From positions 1 to 47,686 of the IMG/VR virus record IMGVR_UViG_3300042569_001807: DNA of 47,686 nt; one strand, 5' to 3'. Origin of the DNA: a virus. Position 1 is the first letter of the stretch; the number at the start of each line of letters is the position of its first letter. This document shows positions 9,174 to 18,307 of the stretch, in pieces. Under the pieces are notes generated by a model. It was given only the letters and a program-made list of their open reading frames with translations, did no database searches and was not told the DNA's origin. The position numbers and the translations under genes are program-made.

Positions 9174-9398
9174 TCAGTTGTCTAGCTCAAAGACTTTTTC
9201 GTTAGCTTCAAACTTAAACCTACCTGTTTGATACATGTGTTCCTGAACCCTGCCCCAAAAAGTCTGAGCCTCTTCTTGTTTGGTTTTTTCGGCCATAAAA
9301 GCATCAAAAACTTCTTGTGCTACCTGAGACTCTCCGTGACAGGTGGCACATCCTGTATTATCTGGTCCCGCACATGCTGGGCAATTAATTTTTATCAC
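9174..9398 (-). CDS. Small zinc-binding protein with DnaJ-like CxxCxGxG motif
   Basis: A 74-residue protein starting with GTG (9398), preceded by AGAAGGAG at suitable spacing. The N-terminus contains INCPACAGPDNTGCATCHGE, two CxxC pairs of the kind that hold a zinc ion in DnaJ central domains. The rest is a charged amphipathic helix (QEEAQTFWGRVQEHM). The function is unknown. It is one of about twenty tiny Cys-rich proteins in this window. Confidence 0.7.
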   Translation of the reverse strand: MIKINCPACAGPDNTGCATCHGESQVAQEVFDAFMAEKTKQEEAQTFWGRVQEHMYQTGRFKFEANEKVFELDN

Positions 9399-9415
9399 TA
9401 TAGCTCCTTCTATTG

Positions 9416-10624
9416 TTATGCAAAGCTTCCTCCAATACGGGCAACACGATTCACTGTTGAATTATTAAAAGACGTAAAGCCCCCACTCAGAATAATGTTG
9501 GCGTCTGGCTGGCTTACAACTGCATGTACAGTGTTATTTGCACCAGAGCCCGTGTTGGTGGTAAATCCCACGTCTCTAGTTCCATCAATATTAAGTCTTA
9601 CAATACGATCAACAGTTGCTCCGTTAAAAGTTGTAAAGGATCCACCTATAACAATCTTTCCATCTGACTGAATGGCTATTGAGAGTATATTGCCATTTGC
9701 CCCAGATCCTGTATTAGTCGTAAAAGCTACATCTCTGGTGCCATCACTATTAAGTCTTACAATACGATTAACAGTTGCTCCGTTAAAAGTTGTAAAGCTA
9801 CCACCTAGCAAAATCCCTTGATTTGACTGGATTGCTATTGAAAGCACGGATCCCGTATTCGACGTGTTTGAGCCCAGGTTGTTATTAAAGGTGGTATCTT
9901 GTGCTCCAGAAGAGTTCATTCGAAAAAATCTATTCTGGATGCTAAAATAATTAAAATCTGGTCCCTGAACTAAGACTAAAACATTAACAGAGTAACAGAT
10001 TTTATTATCTGCATGTAGCTTTATTGCATAAATCTGATCGTATGGAGAAAATTCTGCCACCTCTGTTCCCGTAAAGCCTGTGTCCCTAGTTCCATCTGTG
10101 TTAAGCCTTATAATGCATTTTACGGCTACCCCATTAAAAGTTTTAAAATATCCTGACAACAATATTTTTCCATCTGACTGAATTGCTATTTCTGATACTG
10201 TGTTGTTTGCACCAGATCCTGTGTTGGTAGTAAATCCTACATCTCTAGTTCCATCACTATTAAGTCTTACAATACGATTTACTGTTGCTCCGTTAAAAGT
10301 TGTAAAAGCTCCACCTATAATAATCTTTCCATCTGACTGAATTGCTATTGCTGATACTGTGTTGTCTAAACCAGCTCCCACATTAGTCATAAAGTCTATG
10401 TCTGCTTCTCCATTACCATATAATCTTACAATGCGATTTGCCGTTACGTTATGAAAGTTTGTAAAGCTACCACCTAGGAGTATTCTTCCATCTGACTGAA
10501 TTGCTATTTCTGATACTGTGTTGTTTGCACCAGATCCAATTTTTGAAATAAAGTTAAGATCTGAGACTCCGCCAGATAAAGCTGCCCTTAAAGCTGCAGA
10601 TAGTCCGCTTAGTGCCCCAGACAT
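9416..10624 (-). CDS. Delta-60 repeat protein, probable seven-bladed propeller
   Basis: A 402-residue protein with seven tandem repeats of about 50 residues built on IAIQSDGKILLGGSFTTFNG, then VNRIVRLNSDGTRDVGF. The seven IxxQSDG-type cores start near residues 40, 92, 145, 200, 262, 313 and 365; the fourth is degenerate (YAIKLHADNKICYSVN). The pattern is the delta-60 repeat (TIGR02608 type) of bacterial surface proteins. Seven units would close a beta-propeller. The start ATG overlaps the stop of the upstream collagen-like gene (TAATG), so the two are probably co-translated. A virion surface or receptor-binding role is inferred. Repeats are close at DNA level, which allows copy-number change by recombination. 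Confidence 0.75.
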   Translation of the reverse strand: MSGALSGLSAALRAALSGGVSDLNFISKIGSGANNTVSEIAIQSDGRILLGGSFTNFHNVTANRIVRLYGNGEADIDFMTNVGAGLDNTVSAIAIQSDGKIIIGGAFTTFNGATVNRIVRLNSDGTRDVGFTTNTGSGANNTVSEIAIQSDGKILLSGYFKTFNGVAVKCIIRLNTDGTRDTGFTGTEVAEFSPYDQIYAIKLHADNKICYSVNVLVLVQGPDFNYFSIQNRFFRMNSSGAQDTTFNNNLGSNTSNTGSVLSIAIQSNQGILLGGSFTTFNGATVNRIVRLNSDGTRDVAFTTNTGSGANGNILSIAIQSDGKIVIGGSFTTFNGATVDRIVRLNIDGTRDVGFTTNTGSGANNTVHAVVSQPDANIILSGGFTSFNNSTVNRVARIGGSFA

Positions 10625-11787
10625 TATGTTAGACCATTACCAGATATTACCCAAACATCTAGGCCTTGCTGTACAGCTGTAGCTATTCCCCAGGGAGCTA
10701 GGGTCCTGCTTCCAATAGCCCCAGTTCCAGCTAACCTTAATACTCCTGGACTTTCAACCTGAATAGTCATCTGATAGACAGGTATAAAAGTAATTGCTGT
10801 CCCAATATCAAAACTTAAGTTTTCAAAGCTTGGGATTGTAACTGTTCTGTTGGCTTCGCTTGTAACAAATTTTCCAGCATCAGCACGTTGAATCGTATAT
10901 GGCCCAGTGTAGCCTCCAGTTTCATAGACTTTGGGAATACTCTTATACCCAATACCGCTTGCCCCGCCGTCATTAAGGCCAGCGGCTGGAGTTCCAGTGA
11001 CTGTTCCAGTAAATGTTGGATTGTTTATTGGTGCCTTGGCTGCTAGGTCAGTAGTAAGATTAGTTACTTGAGACTGACCAATTGTTCCCCAAGCAGTCGA
11101 ATAGTCAGCACTTCCCGATTTAACCAAAACCTGACCATCAGTTCCTCCAACCGCAACACCAGATCCGTTTGCTCCAGTAGGCCCAGTGGGTCCAGTAACA
11201 TTAGAGGCGGCACCAGTAGGTCCAGTAGGTCCAGTTGGACCGATTGGTCCAACAATCTGTCCTGCATCATCAAACGAAACACCATTCCACACGTACAAGT
11301 TTCCATCTGCATCAACGATATATGCATCGTTTACAGAGTTACCTACTGTGGGTAAGTTACCTACAGTAGCGACAGATCCAGAAAAATGAATGTCTGTACC
11401 CTGCGGTCCTGTTGGTCCAGTAGGTCCAGTAGGTCCAGTAACAGTTGAAGCAGGGCCCGTGGCTCCTGTAGCTCCTGTTTGTCCTGTAGGCCCTGTTGGT
11501 CCGCCAGATGGTCCTGTCGCACCTGTAGCTCCTGTAGGACCAGTAGGTCCAACTAGGGAAAGTAGCCACTGAGTTTCAGTGCCAGTAAAGCCATTAATTT
11601 TTGCAACTTCATAAGCTGAGTCACTGCCAATTTGAGATAGGGAGTTCCATGCGGTGATTCCATCTCCAAGCTTTACGACGTTCTCATTATAAGAAAAGCC
11701 AATTTCTCCTAGAGCTAGAACTGGATTTGTTGTTTCCCATTGGGTTTTAGTTCCACGTCTTTGGAACATTCTATATAATGATGACAT
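10624..11787 (-). CDS. Collagen-like tail fibre protein, leaderless
   Basis: A 387-residue fibre. The N-terminus ([20 protein letters not shown] and [12 protein letters not shown]) is the virion-attachment module found at the start of many phage fibres. Two Gly-X-Thr/Pro tracts (about residues 80-125 and 180-215) would form collagen-like triple helices. Between them is a short beta domain with [19 protein letters not shown], shared with the fibre at 21591-22670. The C-terminal about 100 residues end in a small beta knob ([13 protein letters not shown]... [10 protein letters not shown]) related to those at 21591 and 32106. TAAAAT (11794-11799) ends 6 bases before the ATG, with no Shine-Dalgarno. 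Confidence 0.85.
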   Translation of the reverse strand: MSSLYRMFQRRGTKTQWETTNPVLALGEIGFSYNENVVKLGDGITAWNSLSQIGSDSAYEVAKINGFTGTETQWLLSLVGPTGPTGATGATGPSGGPTGPTGQTGATGATGPASTVTGPTGPTGPTGPQGTDIHFSGSVATVGNLPTVGNSVNDAYIVDADGNLYVWNGVSFDDAGQIVGPIGPTGPTGPTGAASNVTGPTGPTGANGSGVAVGGTDGQVLVKSGSADYSTAWGTIGQSQVTNLTTDLAAKAPINNPTFTGTVTGTPAAGLNDGGASGIGYKSIPKVYETGGYTGPYTIQRADAGKFVTSEANRTVTIPSFENLSFDIGTAITFIPVYQMTIQVESPGVLRLAGTGAIGSRTLAPWGIATAVQQGLDVWVISGNGLT

Positions 11788-11815
11788 ATGTCTATTTTAT
11801 CATAATAAAAGAGTT

Positions 11816-12880
11816 TTATTCAGCAAACCTACCCTGCTTGTTATAAAACCCTAAGTTATTTTTTAGCCTAGTGTCATTTGGATTATGACTAATTGCTAGT
11901 ACAACTTGATCAATTGCCTCTTGTGTTTTACCCAAATTCCAGGCAGATATGGAGGCTAGGTCATGGGGCAAGTCTTTCCAAGCAAAGTCTTCACAAAGAT
12001 AGTCCAGAGGTTTTTCTTTTATTGATAGAGCCTTCAAAGATTGTTCATAGCATAAGCTCCAGTCTTTTGTAAGGTAAGCATGATTTGCAAGCTCTACCCT
12101 CGGTTCTCTTCTGTTCGGATCTTCTTCTATAGCTTTCAAAAGATACTCTTTTGCCTTTTCTGGATTACACTTAGCTAGATAACGATAAGAGGCTGCTCTT
12201 TCTGGGGCCCAGGTAGCTTTTGGCAATGATAGGTGACGCTGAAACTCTTTAGCAGCATCGTCAAACTTTTTATTTAAATAAAGCTCACGTGCATAATAAT
12301 AAGCATTTCTGTCATCGTTTGGATCTTCTATTGTAGACAGCTTTAACAATGGAAGGTATTGTCCACGTGATTTTGTAGAGTCTGGGTAATGATGAATTTC
12401 TATATTATACCACCCCTGTTTTTCCTGTAATCTATCTGCAGCTATAATTTCATGAACTGGATGCTTCCAACGATATCCGTTACGAGCGTGTATTTTGTCT
12501 GCACCGTATTGTAATCCTGGTGTACCGTCGGCATTCCAAGACCAAGTATATTTATATCTAGGACGAGTCACCCTGTCTGTTAAGGCTTGTTCTAATTCTT
12601 TACGCCAGCCAGGAAGAATAACCTCATCCATATCAAGAGCAATGCAGTAGTCAATATCTGAGGGTATAACTGAAAGAGACGCATTACGAGCATCATCAAA
12701 TCTCCATGGATTAATAGATATCTTTATAACATTTATGCCAAGAGCTTCTGCTTTAGCTACCGTTAAATCTGTAGATCCTGTGTCTGCAATTAATAGGTAG
12801 TCAGCTTCTTTTGCTGACTCATACCACTTTTCTACAAACTGCTCTTCATTCAAAGCAATGGTGTATATTGCGACTTTCAT
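11816..12880 (-). CDS. Family 2 glycosyltransferase with TPR tail
   Basis: A 354-residue enzyme. Residues 1-110 carry the GT-A fold signature of family 2: IYTIALNEEQFVEKW, the nucleotide-binding IADTGSTD, and the metal-binding DMDEVILPGW. Residues about 165-350 are helical repeats of the TPR type (AYYYARELYLNKKFDDAAKE, SYRYLAKCNPEKAKEYL). This GT2-TPR arrangement is common in phages and surface-polysaccharide loci. It probably transfers a sugar to a virion protein, phage DNA or the host surface. A good GGAGG lies before the ATG, and a TATAAT (minus strand, near 12896) could give it its own transcript. Confidence 0.85.
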   Translation of the reverse strand: MKVAIYTIALNEEQFVEKWYESAKEADYLLIADTGSTDLTVAKAEALGINVIKISINPWRFDDARNASLSVIPSDIDYCIALDMDEVILPGWRKELEQALTDRVTRPRYKYTWSWNADGTPGLQYGADKIHARNGYRWKHPVHEIIAADRLQEKQGWYNIEIHHYPDSTKSRGQYLPLLKLSTIEDPNDDRNAYYYARELYLNKKFDDAAKEFQRHLSLPKATWAPERAASYRYLAKCNPEKAKEYLLKAIEEDPNRREPRVELANHAYLTKDWSLCYEQSLKALSIKEKPLDYLCEDFAWKDLPHDLASISAWNLGKTQEAIDQVVLAISHNPNDTRLKNNLGFYNKQGRFAE

Positions 12881-12898
12881 TCTACCTCCGCTTGGCCA

Positions 12899-13894
12899 TT
12901 ATAGCATCTTTGATACTTTTTTAAGATCTCTTAGAAAGCTTTCTTTGCTTCTATCAACGTTTGGAACAGCTATGTATATATGGTTTTTAAGCACTGAGAA
13001 TGTTTTATAGAAATTATGAATCTCCCACTCATCTCCACCATCATGACCGCAGGTTCCAAATTTTATTGGACAAACAATTTCAATCAGGGTTTGTCCTGGT
13101 TTCATAAACATTGAGCTTGTTAGGCCTGACCCAGCATACCCAGCAAAAACACTAACTTGGTCAAAAAACTCTATTTGTTTTTTAAGACTACCAAAAGACT
13201 CCCCATTAACAACTTCAAAACCTATTGACCTAAAAAATTCTTCTGCATCATCTTCATAGATGTGCCTGTGATCTGCATTATCTTTGTAAACATCTTTTTT
13301 TCTAGATAAAAAAACCTTTTTATTTGGCACAGTGTCGTCTGACAGATTAGCAAAACTTTTTGCACTGTCGTATATAAAGTCTAAAGAAATTGCAGCATCT
13401 TGTTGTTGAATTTTTGTAGAGTTGTTTACTCTGAGATAGCTGTTGCTTGGGGGATTTCCAGTGTCGCTTTGATTTACCACTATCCAAGAAATTTCAATTC
13501 TATCTTTAAACTGGCTCATACAATGCTCAAAGAATGTATAAAACTCTCTTACAGTTTCTTGATCTTTATCTAGCTCAACCAAAACAAGCTCTACTTTTTT
13601 AATGTTGGATTTAATGCAGTTTTCTAAAAAAACAAAAAGTGTTCCAATAAAATCAGGAAAGTAATGAAAGTAACTATTAGGAATTTGAATCAATCCTTTA
13701 AAGTTTTCATTTAGTATTTCTTTAATTGGTGCATTTTCTTTTAAATAATTTTGTGATGATTCAACAAAATAAGAGTTTACAACCGTTTTTTCTTTTTTAA
13801 AGTTATGCTCTGAAAATAAAATCTTTTCATTTAAATGAACGGCAAAATCTTTTTTGTCGTGAATGTGAAAGAAGTCATATTGATTACTTGTCAT
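12899..13894 (-). CDS. GT61-like (DUF563) glycosyltransferase
   Basis: A 331-residue protein whose C-terminal half has the DUF563/GT61 pattern: KKVFLSRKKDVYKDN, then FGSLKKQIEFFDQVSVFAG, then GSGLTSSMFMKPGQTLIEI. The final GTG-H-type segment (FGTCGHDGGDEWEIHNFYKT) resembles its two paralogues here (14562 and 16876). The N-terminal part is divergent. The ATG at 13894 has no obvious ribosome site; translation may depend on coupling to the 51-residue gene just upstream (stop at 13919). It probably adds a sugar during virion or host glycan modification; donor and acceptor cannot be read from sequence. Confidence 0.8.
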   Translation of the reverse strand: MTSNQYDFFHIHDKKDFAVHLNEKILFSEHNFKKEKTVVNSYFVESSQNYLKENAPIKEILNENFKGLIQIPNSYFHYFPDFIGTLFVFLENCIKSNIKKVELVLVELDKDQETVREFYTFFEHCMSQFKDRIEISWIVVNQSDTGNPPSNSYLRVNNSTKIQQQDAAISLDFIYDSAKSFANLSDDTVPNKKVFLSRKKDVYKDNADHRHIYEDDAEEFFRSIGFEVVNGESFGSLKKQIEFFDQVSVFAGYAGSGLTSSMFMKPGQTLIEIVCPIKFGTCGHDGGDEWEIHNFYKTFSVLKNHIYIAVPNVDRSKESFLRDLKKVSKML

Positions 13895-13918
13895 GTTGGT
13901 CTAACTAACTTTTGCTTT

Positions 13919-14074
13919 TTAAGAAAAGCTTGCTCCTTTGTGCTCTGGTCCAAATTTAATTAAGCATACGTTACAGGTTTTAGACTTAAACTTTGTTACT
14001 GGGCATTGTGCCACAGTGAGCTCGTGTCCTTTTAGTTGGCATATTGCGGATTTTATCATTTTGATAATTCTCAT
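13919..14074 (-). CDS. 51-residue Cys-rich protein, leaderless
   Basis: A short gene on the minus strand encoding MRIIKMIKSAICQLKGHELT, then AQCPVTKFKSKTCNVCLIKF. The four Cys and two His suggest a single zinc-binding knuckle. TATAAT (14081-14086) ends 6 bases before the ATG, so a leaderless message is likely. It starts the transcript that continues into the glycosyltransferase at 12899. Function unknown. Confidence 0.7.
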   Translation of the reverse strand: MRIIKMIKSAICQLKGHELTVAQCPVTKFKSKTCNVCLIKFGPEHKGASFS

Positions 14075-14113
14075 AATTATATTATACCCCAAAAAAATCC
14101 AGGTGTCTATAGG

Positions 14114-14554
14114 CTAATCTGTTATAGTCTTTACGTAGTCGCTGCAAATGCCAAATACTGTGTCAAGATCTGGTAGTGGCTCTTGGTCTTTAAGAACAAT
14201 GATAGACCTATCAGTAACAGGCTTTCCTGGATAAGTCCAAATTAAACCATTACTTGTTAGAGTGTAGCTATCCTCTTCGTGCCAAAAGTATTTAAAGTCT
14301 TCTTTTAAATTAACAAAGTATTCCAATGCTGCTAGATTTTTACAGTGAATCCAAAGGTTATCTTTATATCTATTTAAAAAAGTTTTAGATGTTAAATATT
14401 GAGGCTTGTCATGTCCTAGCCAAAGCTTGTTATCTATTAAGCGAATATCAACCTCTACGTCAAATCCTGCATAGATTGCTTCTTCAATATAAAATGGGTG
14501 ATTTTCTTTTGGCGATGGTCCTTTGAGATTTCCCCTATGAGCTATTTTTAACAT
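14114..14554 (-). CDS. Short glycerophosphodiester phosphodiesterase-like protein
   Basis: A 146-residue protein with the GDPD catalytic signature: IAHRGN near the start, DVEVDIRL with the paired acidic residues, and LWLGHDKP with the second histidine. These are the residues that bind metal and cleave the phosphodiester in the family. Typical GDPD enzymes are about 240 residues, so the C-terminal half of the barrel is missing or replaced. Short versions do occur beside polysaccharide genes. It lies between two GT61-like genes, so a role in glycan or phospho-sugar processing is more likely than lipid catabolism. Confidence 0.75.
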   Translation of the reverse strand: MLKIAHRGNLKGPSPKENHPFYIEEAIYAGFDVEVDIRLIDNKLWLGHDKPQYLTSKTFLNRYKDNLWIHCKNLAALEYFVNLKEDFKYFWHEEDSYTLTSNGLIWTYPGKPVTDRSIIVLKDQEPLPDLDTVFGICSDYVKTITD

Positions 14555-14561
14555 ATTTTAA

Positions 14562-15449
14562 CTAAAGTTCTATGTTATCAAGCTTGGCTTTGATTAGCTC
14601 TGCTTGTTTTTCTGAGTTTAAAACAGCAAGGTATGTGTGATTTTTTAAAAGTGCCATATACTCATAGTGATCGTGGATGCCATAAATAATAGTTTTAGTT
14701 TCATCATCAGATATTGTATGGCCAACCATTACTTCTGTTAATATCTCAATAACTTTTTGATTTTCTTGCATAAATATTAAACTTGTTAGCCCAGAACCAC
14801 TTAACGCTACCAAAGTAGAGCAAGAATTAAAAAGCTCAAACTGTTCTTTAAAAGTAGTTATATCTTCTGGATATACTATCTGGAATCCTTTTTCTATAAA
14901 GTAATTTTCTAAGATCTCTTCATCATCAACTCTTAAGTCAGGACTTGAATAGCTTTTTCTACTAATATATATTTTTTTGTTTGGTGTTTCTGTAACTAGA
15001 TTGTACTTACTTAAAAGATAATTATATAAAAGTGGAACGCCAGTCTCAAGGTCTGCACCATTTATTGGAATAAAGTTTTTTGCATTTAGGTATGTAAATT
15101 CAGAATTGTCTACTTGTGTGTAGCTGATATTACGTTCTTGTAAAAGCTCTACCAGTAAATTGTCAAAATTTTCTTCTCCAGGCCTTACATTGATATTGCA
15201 CAAAACAAAGTGAAGGCTTTCATGGCTTACTTCTTCTAGCACCATAAGTGCTGGCATCATAAGGTTTATAAGGAAATGGTGATAGTTTGACTTAGCGTCC
15301 ATAATTACATATGTTTTATTATCTTCTAAAAAACTTATAAAGCTAAAACCTTCTGGAGAATAGCCTGGCTCAAAATCACAAAATGATCCTAAAGTGTGTA
15401 GGTTTATATTGTGAATATCGTTTACTTTTTCTAATCTATCGCAAATCAT
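14562..15449 (-). CDS. GT61-like (DUF563) glycosyltransferase
   Basis: A 295-residue paralogue of the proteins at 12899 and 16876. Diagnostic segments are NKKIYISRKSYSS (residues about 183-195), FKEQFELFNSCSTLVALSGS and GLTSLIFMENQKVIEIL-like sequence, followed by ISDDETKTIIYGIHDHYEYM. The N-terminus has DAKSNYHHFLINLMMPALMV, a DUF563-type motif. A TATAAT about 65 bases upstream (near 15514-15519) and AGGAAGG about 20 bases before the ATG suggest a separate leadered transcript. Substrate unknown. Confidence 0.8.
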   Translation of the reverse strand: MICDRLEKVNDIHNINLHTLGSFCDFEPGYSPEGFSFISFLEDNKTYVIMDAKSNYHHFLINLMMPALMVLEEVSHESLHFVLCNINVRPGEENFDNLLVELLQERNISYTQVDNSEFTYLNAKNFIPINGADLETGVPLLYNYLLSKYNLVTETPNKKIYISRKSYSSPDLRVDDEEILENYFIEKGFQIVYPEDITTFKEQFELFNSCSTLVALSGSGLTSLIFMQENQKVIEILTEVMVGHTISDDETKTIIYGIHDHYEYMALLKNHTYLAVLNSEKQAELIKAKLDNIEL

Positions 15450-15533
15450 CGTGTTTTCGCTAGCTTACCTTCCTGCAAAAATAAAAGGCTATCGTGCCAC
15501 TTCTAGTTTAATTATACCAGTATTTTCTTGCTT

Positions 15534-16883
15534 TTACGAGATATTGTTAGCTGCTTGTGTCAAGAATTTTTCTAAATCTTCTGGAGTTCCTAAGCCATAC
15601 ATGGTATCTACAAACATTGGTAAAATTCTTTTATTATCTTGAATTGCTTCGTTGTACACTGGACAGATATAGAATTCATTATTTACCCTGATATTTTTAT
15701 CAATCATCTGCTCTGCATATTTTACGTAGTCGGAGCCCTTTGCCCAACCATATATCCCAGTACTTGCATTATTGCTTATAACCACCTTTTCTGCAACTCC
15801 AATAATCCTATTGTTTTGAATTTTTGCATAAGACCACTTATTTTCATTAGCTAAAAACAGGGCCATGTTTCCGTCACAACCTAGTTCAAGTAGCTGGGAC
15901 ATAAACTCTGAGCTATCCCAATCTAAAATTTGATCGGAGTTTGCGATGATTAATGGTTTAGAATTATCAATATGTTCTTTTGCAAGAAGTGCCGTTCTTG
16001 CTGCACCATCTGTTACTCCATCTATCTGAATAATTTTACAACCAGGAACAAGTTTTGTGAGAGCAAGCTCAAGACTGTACTTTTCATAATGCTCAGCTTG
16101 AACAATAAAAATATATTTTCCAGGAATACCGATGTTTTCAACTACTCTTTGAATCATTGGTTTGCCATCAACATCAATTAGTGGTTTGGGGTCTTTATAT
16201 CCAGCATTAAAAAATCTAGAGCCGTTTCCTGCCATTGGTATTAATATATTTGGAAAACTATTAGGGGTTAAAAACTCTATTGCTTTAGATATATAAGATA
16301 GCGAAATATCTTTTCTTTCTGTTACTGGAAACAGTTTTGCCAAAGACGCTTTAGCTGCTGCTAGGCCTATTTCGCTGTCTTCAAAGATTATGGTTGTTTC
16401 TGCAGAAGATCCTAGCAAAGACATCATTATTTTATAAATTTCTGGATTTGGCTTTGGATTAGACACATCTTCGTTGCTAAGAGCGTAATCTATAAATTCA
16501 TAAACCCCCAAACTTTTTAAAGATCCAACAACCGTTTCTCTTATGGCATTACTTGCAACACCGATTTTAATATTAAACGATTTTATAAGTTTAAAAATGT
16601 TTATCAGGTCTTCATCTTTTTCAAATACCTGAAACATTTTTGATGAGTAAATTTGCTTCTTTTCCCAAATAACATTATGAAGCTCTTTCGGTAACCCCTT
16701 AGAGTATGAAAGAATATCTAGTTTTGCTTTTGTGCTAAGGCCCTCATAGGTCAAAGCCTGTTCTTCTTTAGATATTGCATATGAGCTATCTATTTCAGAT
16801 AGAGCAAGATTCAGGGCATCAAAGTGAATCTCTTTACTATCTATCAGCACCCCATCTAAGTCAAAAATAAAAGCATTATTCAT
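15534..16883 (-). CDS. Fused HAD phosphatase and sugar nucleotidyltransferase
   Basis: A 449-residue two-domain enzyme. Residues 1-215 form a HAD hydrolase of the beta-phosphoglucomutase or phosphoglycolate phosphatase type: nucleophile region FDLDGVLIDS (D8, D10), IGVASNAIRETV, KPNPEIYKIM and IIFEDSEIGLAAAKAS. Residues about 225-449 form a nucleotidyltransferase: LIPMAGNGSRF, KDPKPLIDVDGKPMIQRV, IIANSDQILDW and FYICPVYNEAI. The start MNNAFIFDLDG (16883) is preferred over a longer frame because it places the HAD motif normally and overlaps the upstream stop by 8 bases. It plausibly supplies an activated sugar for the neighbouring transferases. Nucleotide and sugar cannot be assigned. Confidence 0.85.
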   Translation of the reverse strand: MNNAFIFDLDGVLIDSKEIHFDALNLALSEIDSSYAISKEEQALTYEGLSTKAKLDILSYSKGLPKELHNVIWEKKQIYSSKMFQVFEKDEDLINIFKLIKSFNIKIGVASNAIRETVVGSLKSLGVYEFIDYALSNEDVSNPKPNPEIYKIMMSLLGSSAETTIIFEDSEIGLAAAKASLAKLFPVTERKDISLSYISKAIEFLTPNSFPNILIPMAGNGSRFFNAGYKDPKPLIDVDGKPMIQRVVENIGIPGKYIFIVQAEHYEKYSLELALTKLVPGCKIIQIDGVTDGAARTALLAKEHIDNSKPLIIANSDQILDWDSSEFMSQLLELGCDGNMALFLANENKWSYAKIQNNRIIGVAEKVVISNNASTGIYGWAKGSDYVKYAEQMIDKNIRVNNEFYICPVYNEAIQDNKRILPMFVDTMYGLGTPEDLEKFLTQAANNIS

Positions 16884-17964
16884 CTGACCTGTCCAAAAAA
16901 GTTTTAATTCTATGGTCTTTTTCAATTTTGTCTTTCAAAACCTCAAAGCTTCTTTCATTATTATGAATTCCAAAATAGGTGTGATCTTTGTAAAATGCTA
17001 AATTTTTGTAAAAGTTATGAAGCTCTTGTGTGTAATAGGGATCTGTTATATCTTTTGCACGTCCAGGAACCCCAACTGGAACTACTAATGGCGTAATAAT
17101 TTCAATAAGTGTTTGTCCTGATTGCATAAAAGCCGCATTGGCCAAACCAGATCCAGTTATTGACGCTAAAACTTTTGTTTCATAAAAAAGATCTAGCTGT
17201 TCTTGAAAAGATCCAAGCTCTTCTGTTTTTACAATTTCGTAACCCATGGACTCAAATAGACTGTCTAGTTTTTCGTGGTCATCCATTCTATCGTCGTTAG
17301 AATGAGACAGTGTTGGTGCATTATAGTCTCTTCCAGCTGTTAAAGCTCTACTAATAAAAACTTTTCTAGTAGGCTTGGCTTTTGGGTTAGAAAGTCGCAT
17401 CTTAAAAAAATCATAAACTAGGCTTGCTTTTCTAATTGACTCAAGCTCGTATCCTACTATCCTAAAATTATTTATATAAATAATGTCGTACTTCTTTAAA
17501 TTAACAATCCTATATTTTATTTTTTTCATTTTTAGGGTTTCTAAAAAATACAAAAACACATTGTGATATAGAAATCCTTTAGAGGGATCTGTTTTAAGAG
17601 ATTCTTGCGTTTCACTAACATCAATAACTAGTTCGTGTTTTGGATATGACTCTAGTGCATAGATAACTTCCGACATGTTGTCTAACAATGAGTGATAAAA
17701 ACTATTTACCATGGATACAACTAGCTTATTTTTATTGCTTAAGATATTTAAAGTTTTTTTGGAGCTTGAGTCTATATACCCAGGAATCATGTTTACGTCT
17801 GGCAAAAAATAAAAAAGATCATCGCTTGTTTCAGCAACGATGTTTCTTACTGTATAGACTCCTTCATAATAATCTAGCCTGTCATACTGCTCCATATCGG
17901 ACATCTCTATGGTTTTAACAATATTATTTCTTTTTCTTAAGAAAAAACTGAAAGGGTATTTCAT
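16876..17964 (-). CDS. GT61-like (DUF563) glycosyltransferase
   Basis: A 362-residue enzyme with the clearest DUF563 features of the three: SMVNSFYHSLLDNMSEVIYA (residues about 88-107), RKVFISRALTAGRDYN, LGSFQEQLDLFYETKVLASI, GSGLANAAFMQSGQTLIEII and ELHNFYKNLAFYKDHTYFGI. The ATG at 17964 sits at the stop of the upstream gene. It overlaps the downstream HAD-nucleotidyltransferase gene by 8 bases, which couples the two. The same HNFYKxxxxxKxHxYxxxxN block occurs in the protein at 12899, so the set arose by duplication. A role in phage-directed glycosylation is inferred. Confidence 0.85.
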   Translation of the reverse strand: MKYPFSFFLRKRNNIVKTIEMSDMEQYDRLDYYEGVYTVRNIVAETSDDLFYFLPDVNMIPGYIDSSSKKTLNILSNKNKLVVSMVNSFYHSLLDNMSEVIYALESYPKHELVIDVSETQESLKTDPSKGFLYHNVFLYFLETLKMKKIKYRIVNLKKYDIIYINNFRIVGYELESIRKASLVYDFFKMRLSNPKAKPTRKVFISRALTAGRDYNAPTLSHSNDDRMDDHEKLDSLFESMGYEIVKTEELGSFQEQLDLFYETKVLASITGSGLANAAFMQSGQTLIEIITPLVVPVGVPGRAKDITDPYYTQELHNFYKNLAFYKDHTYFGIHNNERSFEVLKDKIEKDHRIKTFLDRSDE

Positions 17965-17965
17965 T

Positions 17966-18307
17966 TTAATCAATATTTTCTTTAAGCAATCTGGTCAGGG
18001 TTTCTATAAATTCCTGACTTCCTAAACAAAATGGTATACCTTTTGTTTTCCAAAAAACGTTAATTTTGTTGCCGACGCAAAAGGACAAGAACCAAGACAA
18101 AAACTCTGAATCAAATTGTGTATCGTCCATTTCGTTTGCTTGTAAATATCCAAAACCATCTGCGTCTTCTAGAGAAATAAAGGCTTTGATTAGCGAAGGT
18201 TTAAAGTGTTCTGGGACAGCCTGATCTATTTGCCAAAAACAAAAGGTTTTTGGTCCTAGCTTGCATTCTGGACATTCTCCACAAATTCTTTTTTTCTTTT
18301 TTGCCAT
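17966..18307 (-). CDS. Uncharacterised Cys-rich-start protein, 113 aa
   Basis: The start at 18307 (MAKKKKRICGECPECK) overlaps the stop of the upstream gene. The first 25 residues hold CxxCxxC and a further Cys, a probable metal-binding head on a lysine-rich tail. The remainder is an alpha/beta domain with DADGFGYLQANEMDDTQFDS. No family recognised. It lies between the paralogous pair (18307-20015) and the sugar genes. Confidence 0.65.
   Translation of the reverse strand: MAKKKKRICGECPECKLGPKTFCFWQIDQAVPEHFKPSLIKAFISLEDADGFGYLQANEMDDTQFDSEFLSWFLSFCVGNKINVFWKTKGIPFCLGSQEFIETLTRLLKENID

Noticed and set aside
11186-11572. Plus-strand frames inside collagen tracts (GPVGPVGPV-like proteins)
   Set aside because: They are antisense shadows of the GPTGPTG repeats, with no ribosome site or promoter. 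The same holds at 26010-26720 and 22378-22683.
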